The notes: generated from the sequence alone by a model not told the origin. Counted from the first letter of the stretch, positions 38,599 to 47,326 are shown. The stretch: 64,000 bases of DNA from Paenibacillus sp. L3-i20 (GCF_022180385.2 NZ_BQME02000002.1:1550001-1614000); one strand, 5' to 3'. Program-made: numbers and translations.

Positions 38599-38793
38599 AT
38601 GGATATGGAAACGGTCAAATTGTCACAAATTGTAGAAAGACTTGCCCCAGAGCTCAGTTCATTTCTCACCTCTCGTGAACTCGATATCCCTATTGTACTG
38701 CGAGATGGAATAGCTTTGCTCGAACCTGCCGATGCCATGGAAATTGTACAACACAGCATTTGCAATGGGCAAAGACAGGCTTTATTACAATGA
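38599..38793 (+). CDS. small hypothetical protein
   Basis: A 64-residue acidic, helical protein (KLSQIVERLAPELSSFL, then ELDIPIVLRDGIALLEP). GAAAGGGTGAGGCTAAG precedes the ATG and codon use looks coding. I do not recognise the family. It lies between the YitT gene and the DUF4015 gene on the same strand; a 140-base gap follows. Confidence 0.6.
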   Translation: MDMETVKLSQIVERLAPELSSFLTSRELDIPIVLRDGIALLEPADAMEIVQHSICNGQRQALLQ

Positions 38794-38935
38794 CAGTTCG
38801 GGAAATACCTATTACCAATGCGCCAGTCGATACCTTATCGGCTGGCTTTTTGTATGTAACAACAAAAAAAGAATGACCCGAACAACTTGTATGTTTTATA
38901 ATTCAAATAGAACAGCTGACGGGAGAGAGGGCAAA

Positions 38936-40129
38936 ATGGACATCATCATTTCTACTTTTATGTTATTGTATAGTCTGCTCACGGGTAATGGCGAGGATAG
39001 CGCCACTGCAAAGCAATTAGCTGTCGCTTACCTTAACGCTGCCGCAGGCGAAACCATTGTGCAACCCGACACACAGAACTTAACTCCCAACGAACCAGGC
39101 GGTCTTCCAGCCACAGTCAAAAATGATCCGCAGCCGGAGACCCAGCCAATCAAAGGTATTTATGTAACGGCACACAGTGCCGGTGGTGAGCGTATGGATT
39201 CATTACTTAACTTACTTGATGAAACAGAACTTAATAGTATGGTCATCGACATTAAAGATGACAACGGTTATATTACTTATCCAACGACAACTCCGGAACT
39301 TCTTGAAATCGGAACAGCCAAAAAGTTTATTGGCAACATAGAAGAATTAATGGAAAAGTTGAAGCGTCATAACATTTATCCAATTGCACGTATTGTTGTC
39401 TTCAAAGACACCGTTCTTTCCGTGAAAAAGCCAGAACTTTCATTCCTTCAAGCAGATGGAACCATCTGGAAAAATGGTCGTGGGGAAAGCTTCGTCAACC
39501 CCTATCGCCAAGAAGTATGGGATTACAATATTGCACTTGCGAAGGAAGCAGCTCGGCTTGGTTTTAAAGAAATACAATTTGATTATGTTAGATTTCCTGA
39601 AGGCTTCGAAAATAGGGCTGATTCGCTTACATTCAACAAAACCGAAATAAGCCGTGTTGATGCCGTTGCCGGGTTTGTTAAATATGCCCGTGAGCAGCTT
39701 GAACCGCTGGGCGTACGCGTTTCTGTCGATATATTTGGATTTGCAGCTTCCGTTCCTGCTGCTGAAGGAATTGGTCAAGATTTTGTGAAAATATCCAATG
39801 ATGTTCATGTCATTTCTCCAATGATCTATCCAAGCCATTACAGCACAGGCTGGTTCAAGCAGAAGACGCCTGACCGGAATCCTTACGAAACAATAAAAGG
39901 TGCAATGGACGATACACATATTAAACTTAAGGACACAGGTGAATTAAAACCAATTATTCGTCCATGGATTCAGGACTTCACTGCAAGTTGGCTTGGTAAA
40001 GGTAATTACGTCAAGTACGGTAAAGTTGAAGTTGAAGCTCAGATCCAAGCATTGCTTGATAGTGGTGTTAATGAATATCTTCTATGGAATGCTGGCAACA
40101 AATATACTCCTGATGTTGATTACAAATAA
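38936..40129 (+). CDS. DUF4015-type putative glycosidase
   Basis: About 397 residues. A short N-terminal hydrophobic segment (IIISTFMLLYSLLTG) acts as signal or anchor. A TIM-barrel domain starts at GIYVTAHSAGGERMDSLLNL and shows SMVIDIKDDNGYITY, ARIVVFKD, FKEIQFDYVRFPEG and ISPMIYPSHYSTGWF, the pattern of the DUF4015/GH13-like putative glycosyl hydrolases. A wall or exopolysaccharide substrate is likely but unproven. GGGAGAGAGGGCAAA precedes the chosen ATG; the longer open frame upstream is not convincing. Confidence 0.87.
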   Translation: MDIIISTFMLLYSLLTGNGEDSATAKQLAVAYLNAAAGETIVQPDTQNLTPNEPGGLPATVKNDPQPETQPIKGIYVTAHSAGGERMDSLLNLLDETELNSMVIDIKDDNGYITYPTTTPELLEIGTAKKFIGNIEELMEKLKRHNIYPIARIVVFKDTVLSVKKPELSFLQADGTIWKNGRGESFVNPYRQEVWDYNIALAKEAARLGFKEIQFDYVRFPEGFENRADSLTFNKTEISRVDAVAGFVKYAREQLEPLGVRVSVDIFGFAASVPAAEGIGQDFVKISNDVHVISPMIYPSHYSTGWFKQKTPDRNPYETIKGAMDDTHIKLKDTGELKPIIRPWIQDFTASWLGKGNYVKYGKVEVEAQIQALLDSGVNEYLLWNAGNKYTPDVDYK

Positions 40130-40130
40130 G

Positions 40131-40177
40131 CACAAAAAAACTGACGGCTAGTTACTCACCGTCAGTTTTTTTGTGCT
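40131..40177. terminator. bidirectional terminator
   Basis: AAAAAAACTGACGG and CCGTCAGTTTTTTT arms lie between the glycosidase gene and the convergent pfkA. Confidence 0.85.
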
Positions 40178-40187
40178 TAACTTATTA

Positions 40188-41156
40188 TTATTGAGAAAGA
40201 CGAAGGGCTAAATCATACATGTCTGTATCAAATGCTTTTTTCGTATTTGTTACTACATCTATATCTGTTGTCGTAAGTTCTCCCTTTATAACACCGCATG
40301 CTTTTCCAGAATTACCTGCAATCAGCTGTCTCACTGCAAAGTCTCCTAGTCTGCCCGCTAAAATACGATCAGCTGCTGTTGGCGTACCACCGCGCTGAAT
40401 ATGTCCAAGAACTGTAACTCTAGCCTCGATACCGCTAATTTCAGTTATCTGTTTTGAAACGTCATCACCTTTTGCAGCTCCCTCAGCTACTACGATGATA
40501 CTATGGCGTTTGCCATTTGCGAAGTTCGTTTTCATACGTTCTGCCACTTCGTTCAAATCAAACTGCACTTCAGGTACAAGAATCGTTTCAGCTCCACTTG
40601 CAAGACCCGCATACAGAGCAATATCACCACAATGTCTTCCCATTACTTCTACAATGGATGAACGTTCGTGTGATGACATCGTGTCACGAATTTTGTTAAT
40701 TGCATCGACAACGATACTTACTGCTGTATCAAAACCAATCGTTACATCCGTAAACGGAATATCATTATCGATTGTGCCAGGCAATCCCATTGTTTTAATT
40801 CCTAGCTTACTAAGCTTATTCGCACCTTGATACGAACCATCTCCACCAATAACAACTAGACCATCAATACCTCTTGCTCTAAGTACATCGGCACCGCGCT
40901 GTTGACCTTCAGGAGTCATAAACTCTTTGCATCGAGCCGTTTGAAGAATTGTTCCTCCACGCTGAATAATGTCGCCAACACTTCGTAAGTCCATAGGACG
41001 TAAATCATCATTTAATAAACCTTGGTAACCGCGTTGAACTCCATAAACTTCTAATCCATGAAATAATCCACTACGAACAACTGCCCTTAGTGCAGCGTTC
41101 ATACCTTGTGAATCTCCACCACTTGTCAATACTGCGATTGATTTAACTGAAGTCAT
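40188..41156 (-). CDS. pfkA: ATP-dependent 6-phosphofructokinase
   Basis: About 322 residues. IAVLTSGGDSQGMNAALRAVV, VVIGGDGSYQGA (Gly after GGD, the ATP-type site), GLPGTIDNDIPFTD (catalytic Asp) and VLGHIQRGGTPTAADRILA are all present. It phosphorylates fructose 6-phosphate in glycolysis. GGDSQGMN replaces the usual GGDAPGMN, a small divergence from the Bacillus form. GGAGGAATTAATG puts the start at one of two consecutive ATGs. It is not next to pyk or accA here, unlike the usual pfkA locus, so it may be a second copy. Confidence 0.93.
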   Translation of the reverse strand: MTSVKSIAVLTSGGDSQGMNAALRAVVRSGLFHGLEVYGVQRGYQGLLNDDLRPMDLRSVGDIIQRGGTILQTARCKEFMTPEGQQRGADVLRARGIDGLVVIGGDGSYQGANKLSKLGIKTMGLPGTIDNDIPFTDVTIGFDTAVSIVVDAINKIRDTMSSHERSSIVEVMGRHCGDIALYAGLASGAETILVPEVQFDLNEVAERMKTNFANGKRHSIIVVAEGAAKGDDVSKQITEISGIEARVTVLGHIQRGGTPTAADRILAGRLGDFAVRQLIAGNSGKACGVIKGELTTTDIDVVTNTKKAFDTDMYDLALRLSQ

Positions 41157-41185
41157 CATTAATTCCTCCATACCATTGAGTAGTG

Positions 41186-42268
41186 TTAAGCTTGTTGTTT
41201 TCGTATCCACATGCTATTAACGAGGAAAAACAGTCTCGTAAGTGGACTATTCTTCATCAATTGCTTAGATACTTTACGTACATCGGATTGATGACGAACT
41301 TTTGGATCAGACAAATAAAGAGCCAACAGTCCTTCAATAATCAATCGATGGAACTTCGAACCAGGTAAATGCTTAACGTCTTCCCTTGCCCTGTTTACAA
41401 TCGTTCCTATGCGTTCAACAAGCAGACTTTGGTTGTCATAGTAATTACAAAAGTTAAGATCGCCGCCTACTTGATCTTCTTCTTGATCGATCAAGTAATC
41501 AAGCAATATATGTAGACCACACACATGCGGGAAATAAATGTGGCGAATACTCTCTGCATCCTTAAGCGATAATTCCTCTTCACTAGCTGCCAAAAACAAC
41601 ATAAACATTCCTAATGTTGAACCTGTTGCAGCAGCGAACTCATTCCATTGTAGCTCTGGATAGTTGTTTTGGTGACGTTCCCACCATGATAACAGCTGAG
41701 ATTCTCTCAAGTCCTTATGAATATGCTTGTACACCTGCAAGTCACCGTAAAGCGCCACAAGTTCTGTAACATGAATTTGGACATTACGATAAGAGGGCAG
41801 CTGTGCGACATTAATTTGGCAAGTTTTTACTAGATGATGAAGATAACCCCCATCATTTTTTTCATCACGATATTTGTAATAATCTTTAATCTCTGCATCG
41901 GGATTAACGGCGTCAAGCATTGATTGATGCAGGAGCCGGAAATCTTCAGGATCAAGTGATGTGCTTCTATCACATAAGTTATCCAAATAATCACTTATCG
42001 TCTGCAAAGCAACAATGAGTGGGATAAGTACATGAAGATACTCCAAATTTGCCGCAGCATATACGCCGCCGCCTTGACAATGAAACTTTTTGTCACTCAT
42101 ACTATTGAGCGCTTGTGTTCGTAGTTCAGGATCAGGAATACGATCTGCTATTTTACGGAGCTTACTCAATTCCTTCTCAACTTCAGGAAGCACGTATTTG
42201 TATACGCGATGCATGAGTTTAATAGGACCTTTCGGCATTGTTTTACCCGATAATGTTGTTAGTCTCAC
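41186..42268 (-). CDS. ytpB: tetraprenyl-beta-curcumene synthase (YtpB-like, DUF2600)
   Basis: A 360-residue all-helical protein. The segment HVCGLHILLDYLIDQEEDQVGGDLNF and GGGVYAAANLEYLHVLIPLIV match YtpB, which cyclises tetraprenyl diphosphate to tetraprenyl-beta-curcumene, a C35 terpene precursor. No classical DDxxD motif is needed in this family. CAAGGAGGTGCGAGG precedes a GTG start. It ends 30 bases upstream of pfkA, on the same strand. Confidence 0.88.
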   Translation of the reverse strand: MRLTTLSGKTMPKGPIKLMHRVYKYVLPEVEKELSKLRKIADRIPDPELRTQALNSMSDKKFHCQGGGVYAAANLEYLHVLIPLIVALQTISDYLDNLCDRSTSLDPEDFRLLHQSMLDAVNPDAEIKDYYKYRDEKNDGGYLHHLVKTCQINVAQLPSYRNVQIHVTELVALYGDLQVYKHIHKDLRESQLLSWWERHQNNYPELQWNEFAAATGSTLGMFMLFLAASEEELSLKDAESIRHIYFPHVCGLHILLDYLIDQEEDQVGGDLNFCNYYDNQSLLVERIGTIVNRAREDVKHLPGSKFHRLIIEGLLALYLSDPKVRHQSDVRKVSKQLMKNSPLTRLFFLVNSMWIRKQQA

Positions 42269-42296
42269 CCTCGCACCTCCTTGTGCAATAATCCAT

Positions 42297-42611
42297 TCAT
42301 GAATGTTGGCGCGATTCCAATTCCTGATTCATCCGATACCAGATTTGCAGTTCATTTATTCGGCTTGCATATTCTGCTATCTCATAGGTTAATAGGCATG
42401 ATCGCTCAAAGTTTTCTTCATCATTTAGCTCAGCTTGCTTCTCATTAATGACATGTTCGAATACCATTATTCGATCTGGAATGGAACCGCGAACAAATTC
42501 CCATTCCTCGATTATACCAATCTGATCGCAATAATTATATTGCTCCCATCCCATTGTCAAATAAGGAATATATATGCCAAGCCTTTCACTCCAAACAAAA
42601 TGGTCACTCAC
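42297..42611 (-). CDS. hypothetical protein upstream of ytpB
   Basis: About 104 residues. I place the start at a GTG (MSDHFVWSERLGIYIPYLTM) since TGGAGGTTTACTAC precedes it; the open frame continues 24 codons upstream with no site. The sequence is rich in Glu, Trp and Tyr with no membrane segment. It is 28 bases upstream of ytpB and probably in the same transcript. Family not recognised. Confidence 0.6.
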   Translation of the reverse strand: MSDHFVWSERLGIYIPYLTMGWEQYNYCDQIGIIEEWEFVRGSIPDRIMVFEHVINEKQAELNDEENFERSCLLTYEIAEYASRINELQIWYRMNQELESRQHS

Positions 42612-42737
42612 CGTAGTAAACCTCCACATTAAATGTACCATTTCAGAGGTCAATAATCCAGCCACAAATACAAATGCAACCATGATATACTAATTAACAT
42701 TGGATAACAATTAGTGGGATGGAGTGAACCTTCAGCT

Positions 42738-43520
42738 ATGAATGCACCAGACAACACAGGAGTCATACTATCTTCTACCGCCAAAAAAGAAACATGGGCA
42801 CTTCGCTCGTTTAGTTTCTCTGCTTTTTCTACTCATGCGTTAGTTTTATCATTTTTACCTCTATTTTTTATGTCAAAAGGTTTCTCTGAGAGCCAAATTG
42901 GCATCTTGTATTCATCGGGGCTATTTGTTTCCATCTTCGCAAACATAATTACAGGATTAGCTAGCGATAAATATAGAACCATTCGCAAAATACTTATCAT
43001 CTTGCTATTCGGACAGCTAGCTATGATTTCCTTGCTCATGCCGTCTAACAATTTTATTATCATATGCGCCGTTATGACAGCCTTTTATTTCTTTCAGACA
43101 CCAATAAATCCGCTAAGCGATAGTCTCATTCTACTCTCAAGCCAGCATACCGGTACACCTTATGCACTCATTCGTATATTTGGCTCACTTGGTTTTGCTC
43201 TTAGCGCTTATGGATTTGGCCTTTTACTCAAAGTTATAGGATCAGAATGGACGTTAGTTGTCATTTTATTTACGATACTAACTTCCATTATATTAGCTTT
43301 CGTTATTAAAGACTATCAAGGACAAGCTCGAAAGATGGAGTTTTCAGGTTTTTTCAAACTGTTAGGCAAAAAAAATGTTCTACTCTTTTTCTTTCTAATT
43401 CTGCTCATTTCAATCGCTCATCGTATGTATGAGAGCTTTCTAGCAGTTACAATGCGTCAACTTGGAGCGAGTGATTCCACGATAGGACTCGCACTTCTCG
43501 TATCGACAAATAGTTACTGA
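42738..43520 (+). pseudogene. MFS transporter gene truncated by the mobile element
   Basis: About 260 residues of an MFS_1-like (LacY/nucleoside permease-type) transporter: FSAFSTHALVLSFLPLFFMSKGFSE, GIISGLASD-like GLASDKYRTIRK, and QTPINPLSDSLIL. It has eight membrane helices and then stops at GLALLVSTNSY. Family members run about 390-400 residues and continue after this loop with four more helices. The open frame ends exactly where gene order and style change to phage-like, so the 3' part should lie beyond the far end of the element. The ATG follows a weak GGAGTG. Confidence 0.8.
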
Positions 43521-43540
43521 TACCACCAAATGAATAAACA

Positions 43541-43583
43541 TAAAAAAAGGAAGCCTCATTTTCAAATGGCTTCCTCTTTTTTT
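43541..43583. terminator. terminator at the left end of the element
   Basis: AGGAAGCC and GGCTTCCT arms with A-rich and T-rich flanks. On the reverse strand it ends the leftmost gene of the element and could insulate the interrupted MFS gene. Confidence 0.7.
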
Positions 43584-43777
43584 TCATTAACTACCCCTCT
43601 TATAGCTACCTCAGCAAGTGTTTCCAAAAAAACTTTCTTATCATTAATTGTTGCTGGTTTATTGGATCTTATAATACCGATTTGTCCATGTTTTCCTTCT
43701 ATTACAAACGCAATCTGTTTTTCTTCACCATCATCTTTACCTATAAACGATATTTGATTACTCTCAGGAATACTCAT
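43562..43777 (-). CDS. small hypothetical protein at the element's left end
   Basis: A 71-residue protein (ISFIGKDDGEEKQIAFVIEGKHGQIGIIR, then a helical end). GGGAGGGGATGCG lies before the ATG, so expression is credible. No family recognised. It is the last gene before the boundary. Confidence 0.65.
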   Translation of the reverse strand: MSIPESNQISFIGKDDGEEKQIAFVIEGKHGQIGIIRSNKPATINDKKVFLETLAEVAIRGVVNEKKEEAI

Positions 43778-43853
43778 CGCATCCCCTCCCAGTAGCTTGA
43801 GAAAGTTGATCCATACAATATATTCAGTAGTGCTTTTCCTAATCCGCCTCTTT

Positions 43854-44480
43854 TCAAAATAAAGTCCCCTGCCATCCTGCTGACATTTTTTTATGTGCCC
43901 GCTTGACCATCACATCAACACTACCCTTTTGCATGTTTAGCATGTTGGCAATGTACTCATGCGGGAAACCCTGCCCTTTTGCCAGAATAAAGACCTCTCG
44001 CTCTCTAGGACTCAAGATGTCCAATACCTCTTTTAGCTTGTGTTGCTCGTCCTCAGTCAACGTTGATGCGCTACGGCTGTTTGTCGGCTGGATGTATCGC
44101 CCCATGATCGTTGGATCTACTAACACCGTCCGTTGATAAATGCTCCGCCTATCAATGCCCCTCTTGGAGCCTGGTAATCGTCCTGTATGCAGAAAATTAA
44201 TCGTAAAGTTCAAATCCGCGGTTATTTCAGATATTTCATTAATTCGCTCAATCAGAGCAGGAAACTCACTCTTTAATCGATTCCGTTCTGCCTTATGTTC
44301 TTTTTTGGCGAGATCTTCGAGCACGATTTTCGTTTTCGATTGGAGTTCAGCCCTAAGTGCGTCACGCTTCTCCTGCCACACCTTCAAGGTATTCTGATAA
44401 TCTTTTTTCAGGTCCGCTAGGTGGACCATAAACCCCCGATCATCTAGCTCTGGTTTAAACGCTTTGCCCACCTCGCTCAC
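43854..44480 (-). CDS. sigma-70 region 4-like phage regulator
   Basis: A 208-residue protein. The first 110 residues are charged and coiled (LKKDYQNTLKVWQEKRDALRA). The last 60 form a helix-turn-helix of sigma region 4: LKEVLDILSPREREVFILAKGQGFPHEYIANML then QKGSVDVMVKRAHKKM. Such Xpf/ArpU-type proteins switch on late genes in firmicute phages. The start may be a GTG at 44480 or at 44471. It is followed only by one small gene, not by a structural operon. Confidence 0.8.
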   Translation of the reverse strand: MSEVGKAFKPELDDRGFMVHLADLKKDYQNTLKVWQEKRDALRAELQSKTKIVLEDLAKKEHKAERNRLKSEFPALIERINEISEITADLNFTINFLHTGRLPGSKRGIDRRSIYQRTVLVDPTIMGRYIQPTNSRSASTLTEDEQHKLKEVLDILSPREREVFILAKGQGFPHEYIANMLNMQKGSVDVMVKRAHKKMSAGWQGTLF

Positions 44481-44482
44481 CC

Positions 44483-44602
44483 CTACTTAAAAATGATGAT
44501 GATTAACCAACTAATCGCAAAATAAAAGGTCAATGAAAAAGCAATTAATACAATCCATGCACCGATAAATCCCCATCTCCATTGCTTAAGCCAACGTCTC
44601 AA
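44483..44602 (-). CDS. very small membrane protein
   Basis: A possible 39-residue protein starting at a TTG after AGAAAGGATGTG: a basic head (RRWLKQWRWG) and two hydrophobic segments (FIGAWIVLIAFSLTFYFAI, LIIIIFK). It overlaps the end of the upstream winged-helix gene and its start region contains the fourth TGTCTC palindrome. The start is uncertain; an ATG at 44635 is also in frame. Confidence 0.45.
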   Translation of the reverse strand: MRRWLKQWRWGFIGAWIVLIAFSLTFYFAISWLIIIIFK

Positions 44603-45023
44603 TCGAGACACATCCTTTCTTACTTGTAATCTCATGCTTGTCCATGTATTGATTAAGCACCAACTTACTAATGCCAAGAAGTGCTGCAAGCTGTCGACGT
44701 GGTAAATGTAAATTGGCATGTAGGTCTTTCAATTTTTCTTCTGTCATTTCTATATTTGATAAATTGTTTAATAGTTCGTCATTGAGTACTCCCCTTGGGG
44801 TAATATCACTTTTTACTGAATAATCAACGCCTGTAGGATAATAGCGGCATTCTCTTTTGCTTCCTGCTTTACGGATAAGCCCCTTGTTGACTAAGTTAGT
44901 CATGATTCCACTTAAGCTGCTTTGGCTGTTGTAGACTAACTGCAACAATTCTTTGATTGAGATTCCTTCGTTAGCCTCAATAAGCTTTAAAACACCCTGT
45001 TGTCTTTCTGTAACAACGACCAT
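44586..45023 (-). CDS. winged-helix/HTH regulator
   Basis: A 145-residue protein. Residues 1-65 are a MarR-like winged helix (ERQQGVLKLIEANEGISIKELLQLV, LSGIMTNLVNKGLIRKAGSKRE); residues 95-130 look like a second short HTH (LHLPRRQLAALLGISKLVLNQYM). Probably a phage-type transcriptional regulator. GGAGGGAATAA lies before the ATG. The last codons span the palindrome copy at 44595-44610. Confidence 0.75.
   Translation of the reverse strand: MVVVTERQQGVLKLIEANEGISIKELLQLVYNSQSSLSGIMTNLVNKGLIRKAGSKRECRYYPTGVDYSVKSDITPRGVLNDELLNNLSNIEMTEEKLKDLHANLHLPRRQLAALLGISKLVLNQYMDKHEITSKKGCVSIETLA
44595..44610. promoter_or_regulatory. fourth copy of the GTCTCAATCGAGACA palindrome
   Basis: GTCTCAATCGAGACA occurs here as an exact 15-base match to the operators at 59015-59097, about 14 kb away in the same element. 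It lies inside the end of a regulator gene and at the start region of the small membrane protein gene. Confidence 0.7.
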
Positions 45024-45120
45024 TTATTCCCTCCTGACTCAATAAATCGATCATATGTTCTATTTTCAGGCAGCAGTTGACCCTTGAAATAGTCATTTGG
45101 CTATTGATGCAACATAATAT

Positions 45121-45411
45121 TCAGTCGGTGTTCATATTGAAACGTCCTCTTTCGATCTTACCCTTGAGGTTATTAAGTACACTTATCTGCCCTCCTGCTC
45201 TGTGCCACTTTGAAGAATCGACATGATGCTTTTCTTGTTTCCCTGTACATTCAATGAGTAATAGATCGATTTCGTGGAGCAGTTTTAATTTATCGAGCAC
45301 GTTTATCCCTCCATGTTCTTCCGTATTCAATTTTGTTACAAAGTAGATACGACCATAAATTTTTAATTCCATCCGTTCTTTGCAACTTTTTTCAGAAGCT
45401 TTACTTGTCAT
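45121..45411 (-). CDS. hypothetical phage protein
   Basis: A 96-residue protein (ELKIYGRIYFVTKLNTEEHGGINV, then LHEIDLLLIECTGKQEKHH). Basic C-terminus. GGGTGAAAAC precedes the ATG. No family recognised. It follows the small membrane-type protein gene by 17 bases. Confidence 0.65.
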   Translation of the reverse strand: MTSKASEKSCKERMELKIYGRIYFVTKLNTEEHGGINVLDKLKLLHEIDLLLIECTGKQEKHHVDSSKWHRAGGQISVLNNLKGKIERGRFNMNTD

Positions 45412-45428
45412 GTTTTCACCCTATTCTT

Positions 45429-45599
45429 TTACTCCATCTCACCATAAACGAAGATCAGCATTGCCTTATTCATGTAAGCGAATGTAATGCTCGTCCACAT
45501 TCCCGCGAGGTCGCCAGTGATTCCGTTATAGATGGCAAGCAATAATTGAAGGATAGCCGTTGCGTGAGTCAGCTTAGCGAAAATACTTAGAACCTCCAT
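45429..45599 (-). CDS. small hydrophobic phage protein
   Basis: A 56-residue protein with one or two hydrophobic stretches (LTHATAILQLLLAIYNGITG; NKAMLIFVYGEME). AGGAGGTGCGCTAAGA precedes the ATG. It lies 15 bases after the dam gene. Not recognised; a holin-like role is unsupported. Confidence 0.6.
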   Translation of the reverse strand: MEVLSIFAKLTHATAILQLLLAIYNGITGDLAGMWTSITFAYMNKAMLIFVYGEME

Positions 45600-45614
45600 T
45601 CTTAGCGCACCTCC

Positions 45615-46415
45615 TCAAAATAGTGTTAATTGCTTGCTATACTCTGCTGCTACTGGATTGATCCAAAGGACTTCGGTGCGAGCTGTACCATTCTCGATAA
45701 TCTGTTTTTGTTCTTCTCGTTGCCATCCAGATAGGAGCGAGTCATACATTGGATGCGAGTAGCCTGATAAAATGACTGCGCCTGTGTGCTGCAGCAACGC
45801 ATGAATGAGTTCCAAATGGTCGTTATCGGACATTTCATTTTCGTAAATCTTCCCGTTTCGAGTATCTAATAGGTAAGGCGGATCTGCGTAAATAAAAACA
45901 TCTGGACGGTTGTATCTTTGAATGACTTGTAACGCTGGCCTATTCTCGATCTGAACACCCTTTAATCTTTCTGCAACTTCTATTATTTTGTTCGGTAGAT
46001 CATTCCACTGCTTCACTCGGTAGGAATCGTCTGCCGTACCTCTGCACTTCCAACCTGAGATAGAACCTGTCTTCACTCTAATTGACTGCCAGCACCGAAC
46101 CAGAAAACGCCTTGCCTTTTCAACTTCATTCTCCGATGGCTTATGAGAGTCCAAGTATTCTTGTCGCGAATACGGAGTCCAGTGAACTAAGTCGGATAAT
46201 TGTTCTGGTGAATCCCGAATCACTTTAAAAAGATTAATAACGTCACAATCAATGTCATTGATGGTCTCTAACCCACTTGGTTGCTTATTGAATAAAACTG
46301 CACCCGACCCGAAAAACGGCTCAAGATAAACTTCATGTGGTGGCATATGGCTTATTATCCACTCTGCCATACTCCACTTACTGCCAGGATAATGTAATAT
46401 ACGTGGTGTTTTCAT
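45615..46415 (-). CDS. DNA adenine methyltransferase
   Basis: About 266 residues. KTPRILHYPGSKWSMAEWI (SAM-binding N-terminus), VYLEPFFGSGAVLFNK (motif I) and FIYADPPYLL (motif IV, DPPY) identify an N6-adenine methylase of the Dam/D12 class. An orphan: no restriction enzyme lies beside it, so it probably protects element DNA or marks it for regulation. TAGGAGGGTCC precedes the ATG. It overlaps the upstream small gene by 38 bases. The recognition site cannot be read from sequence. Confidence 0.92.
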   Translation of the reverse strand: MKTPRILHYPGSKWSMAEWIISHMPPHEVYLEPFFGSGAVLFNKQPSGLETINDIDCDVINLFKVIRDSPEQLSDLVHWTPYSRQEYLDSHKPSENEVEKARRFLVRCWQSIRVKTGSISGWKCRGTADDSYRVKQWNDLPNKIIEVAERLKGVQIENRPALQVIQRYNRPDVFIYADPPYLLDTRNGKIYENEMSDNDHLELIHALLQHTGAVILSGYSHPMYDSLLSGWQREEQKQIIENGTARTEVLWINPVAAEYSKQLTLF

Positions 46416-46542
46416 GGACCCTCCTATTCTCACGACTCTTTAGTGGTCGTCCATGGAGATTCAAAAACACATCACCGATTACACGACCTTGATCGTCATA
46501 AATGATGTCCCATGGGATGTCGTTAAAGTAAGAATCAACCAT
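46378..46542 (-). CDS. small hypothetical phage protein
   Basis: About 54 residues (VDSYFNDIPWDIIYDDQGRV, then DVFLNLHGRPL). It starts inside the end of the Myb-like gene (ATG overlapping the stop region) and its end overlaps the dam gene. GGAGGCGG lies 12 bases before the ATG. Not recognised. Confidence 0.6.
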   Translation of the reverse strand: MVDSYFNDIPWDIIYDDQGRVIGDVFLNLHGRPLKSRENRRVHENTTYITLSWQ

Positions 46543-47326
46543 TAGATGGCGCCGCCTCCTTAAAGCACCTTCTCTTAAAATCAAAATTCATTCGTTCAAG
46601 TTTTCCTCGCACACCGCTAGCGCTCTTATCCGGTCCTAGTGCGGTTGCGATTGTTTCATATCCGTATCCTGCCTGAGCCATTTCCTTAAGCTTAGCAACT
46701 TGCTCTGATGTGTATTTAACGTGGTTATTTAACCTAACCGGATGAAATTTAGAATTAAGGTCGTACAACCGTCGACGGATAGAAGTCTCTGTACGGTTTA
46801 ACTGTTTAGCTAATTCGGGATAAGTTATGTTAGGCAGCCTCACGAGTTGAAGCAGCTTTTGATCTTCTTTTGCTTCCCATGCTGTTGATTGCCATGTACG
46901 TTGCGATCTCAGTAGGTCAGCGTTTCGTTTTACTTTCACCCAATTTGGTTCAGGCCCCAACATGTTCTCTTCCATCTTCGCTAGATTCAAGAGTTCTTTA
47001 TGTTGTTCAGCCCATTTCCAAAATTCCTTGTAACCGATTATCCAAACTCTTGCTTCTGACACAAAAATCTTCTTTTTGGCTGGCATCTTATAGCGATTGA
47101 TCCAGCCTTTTAAGATGCTGTACTCACGACCTAATGCTTTAGCCAATTGGCAAATGGTTATTCCATCAAAGTTCATTCGAGCATCACCTAAGCCAATATG
47201 TTCAGCCTTTTGTTTGACTGAGCTCATATTTCTATCAAGTTTTTGGGCGATTGCCTTAAGACTCACCACGCCCCAACGATTCTCTAAAAATTCAACTTCT
47301 TCTTTTGTCCACTGTCTGCGAGACAT
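46535..47326 (-). CDS. Myb/SANT-like DNA-binding phage protein
   Basis: A 263-residue basic protein with repeated Trp-anchored helical segments: RQWTKEEVEFLENRWGVVS with KAIAQKLDRNMSSVKQKA; WTAWEAKEDQ-like TAWEAKEDQKLLQLVRLPN with LAKQLNRTETSIRRRL; and YTSEQVAKLKEMAQAGYG. These are SANT/homeodomain-like DNA-binding repeats found in firmicute phages. Its role is unknown, perhaps regulation. AAAGAAAGGAGAAAGCAG precedes the ATG. Confidence 0.78.
   Translation of the reverse strand: MSRRQWTKEEVEFLENRWGVVSLKAIAQKLDRNMSSVKQKAEHIGLGDARMNFDGITICQLAKALGREYSILKGWINRYKMPAKKKIFVSEARVWIIGYKEFWKWAEQHKELLNLAKMEENMLGPEPNWVKVKRNADLLRSQRTWQSTAWEAKEDQKLLQLVRLPNITYPELAKQLNRTETSIRRRLYDLNSKFHPVRLNNHVKYTSEQVAKLKEMAQAGYGYETIATALGPDKSASGVRGKLERMNFDFKRRCFKEAAPSNG

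Noticed and set aside
40188-41156. Pyrophosphate-dependent phosphofructokinase
   Set aside because: The GGDGS segment has the Gly typical of ATP enzymes rather than the Asp of PPi-dependent forms.
45429-45599. Holin call for the small hydrophobic protein
   Set aside because: No endolysin follows, hydrophobic segments are weak, and the location is in the early operon.
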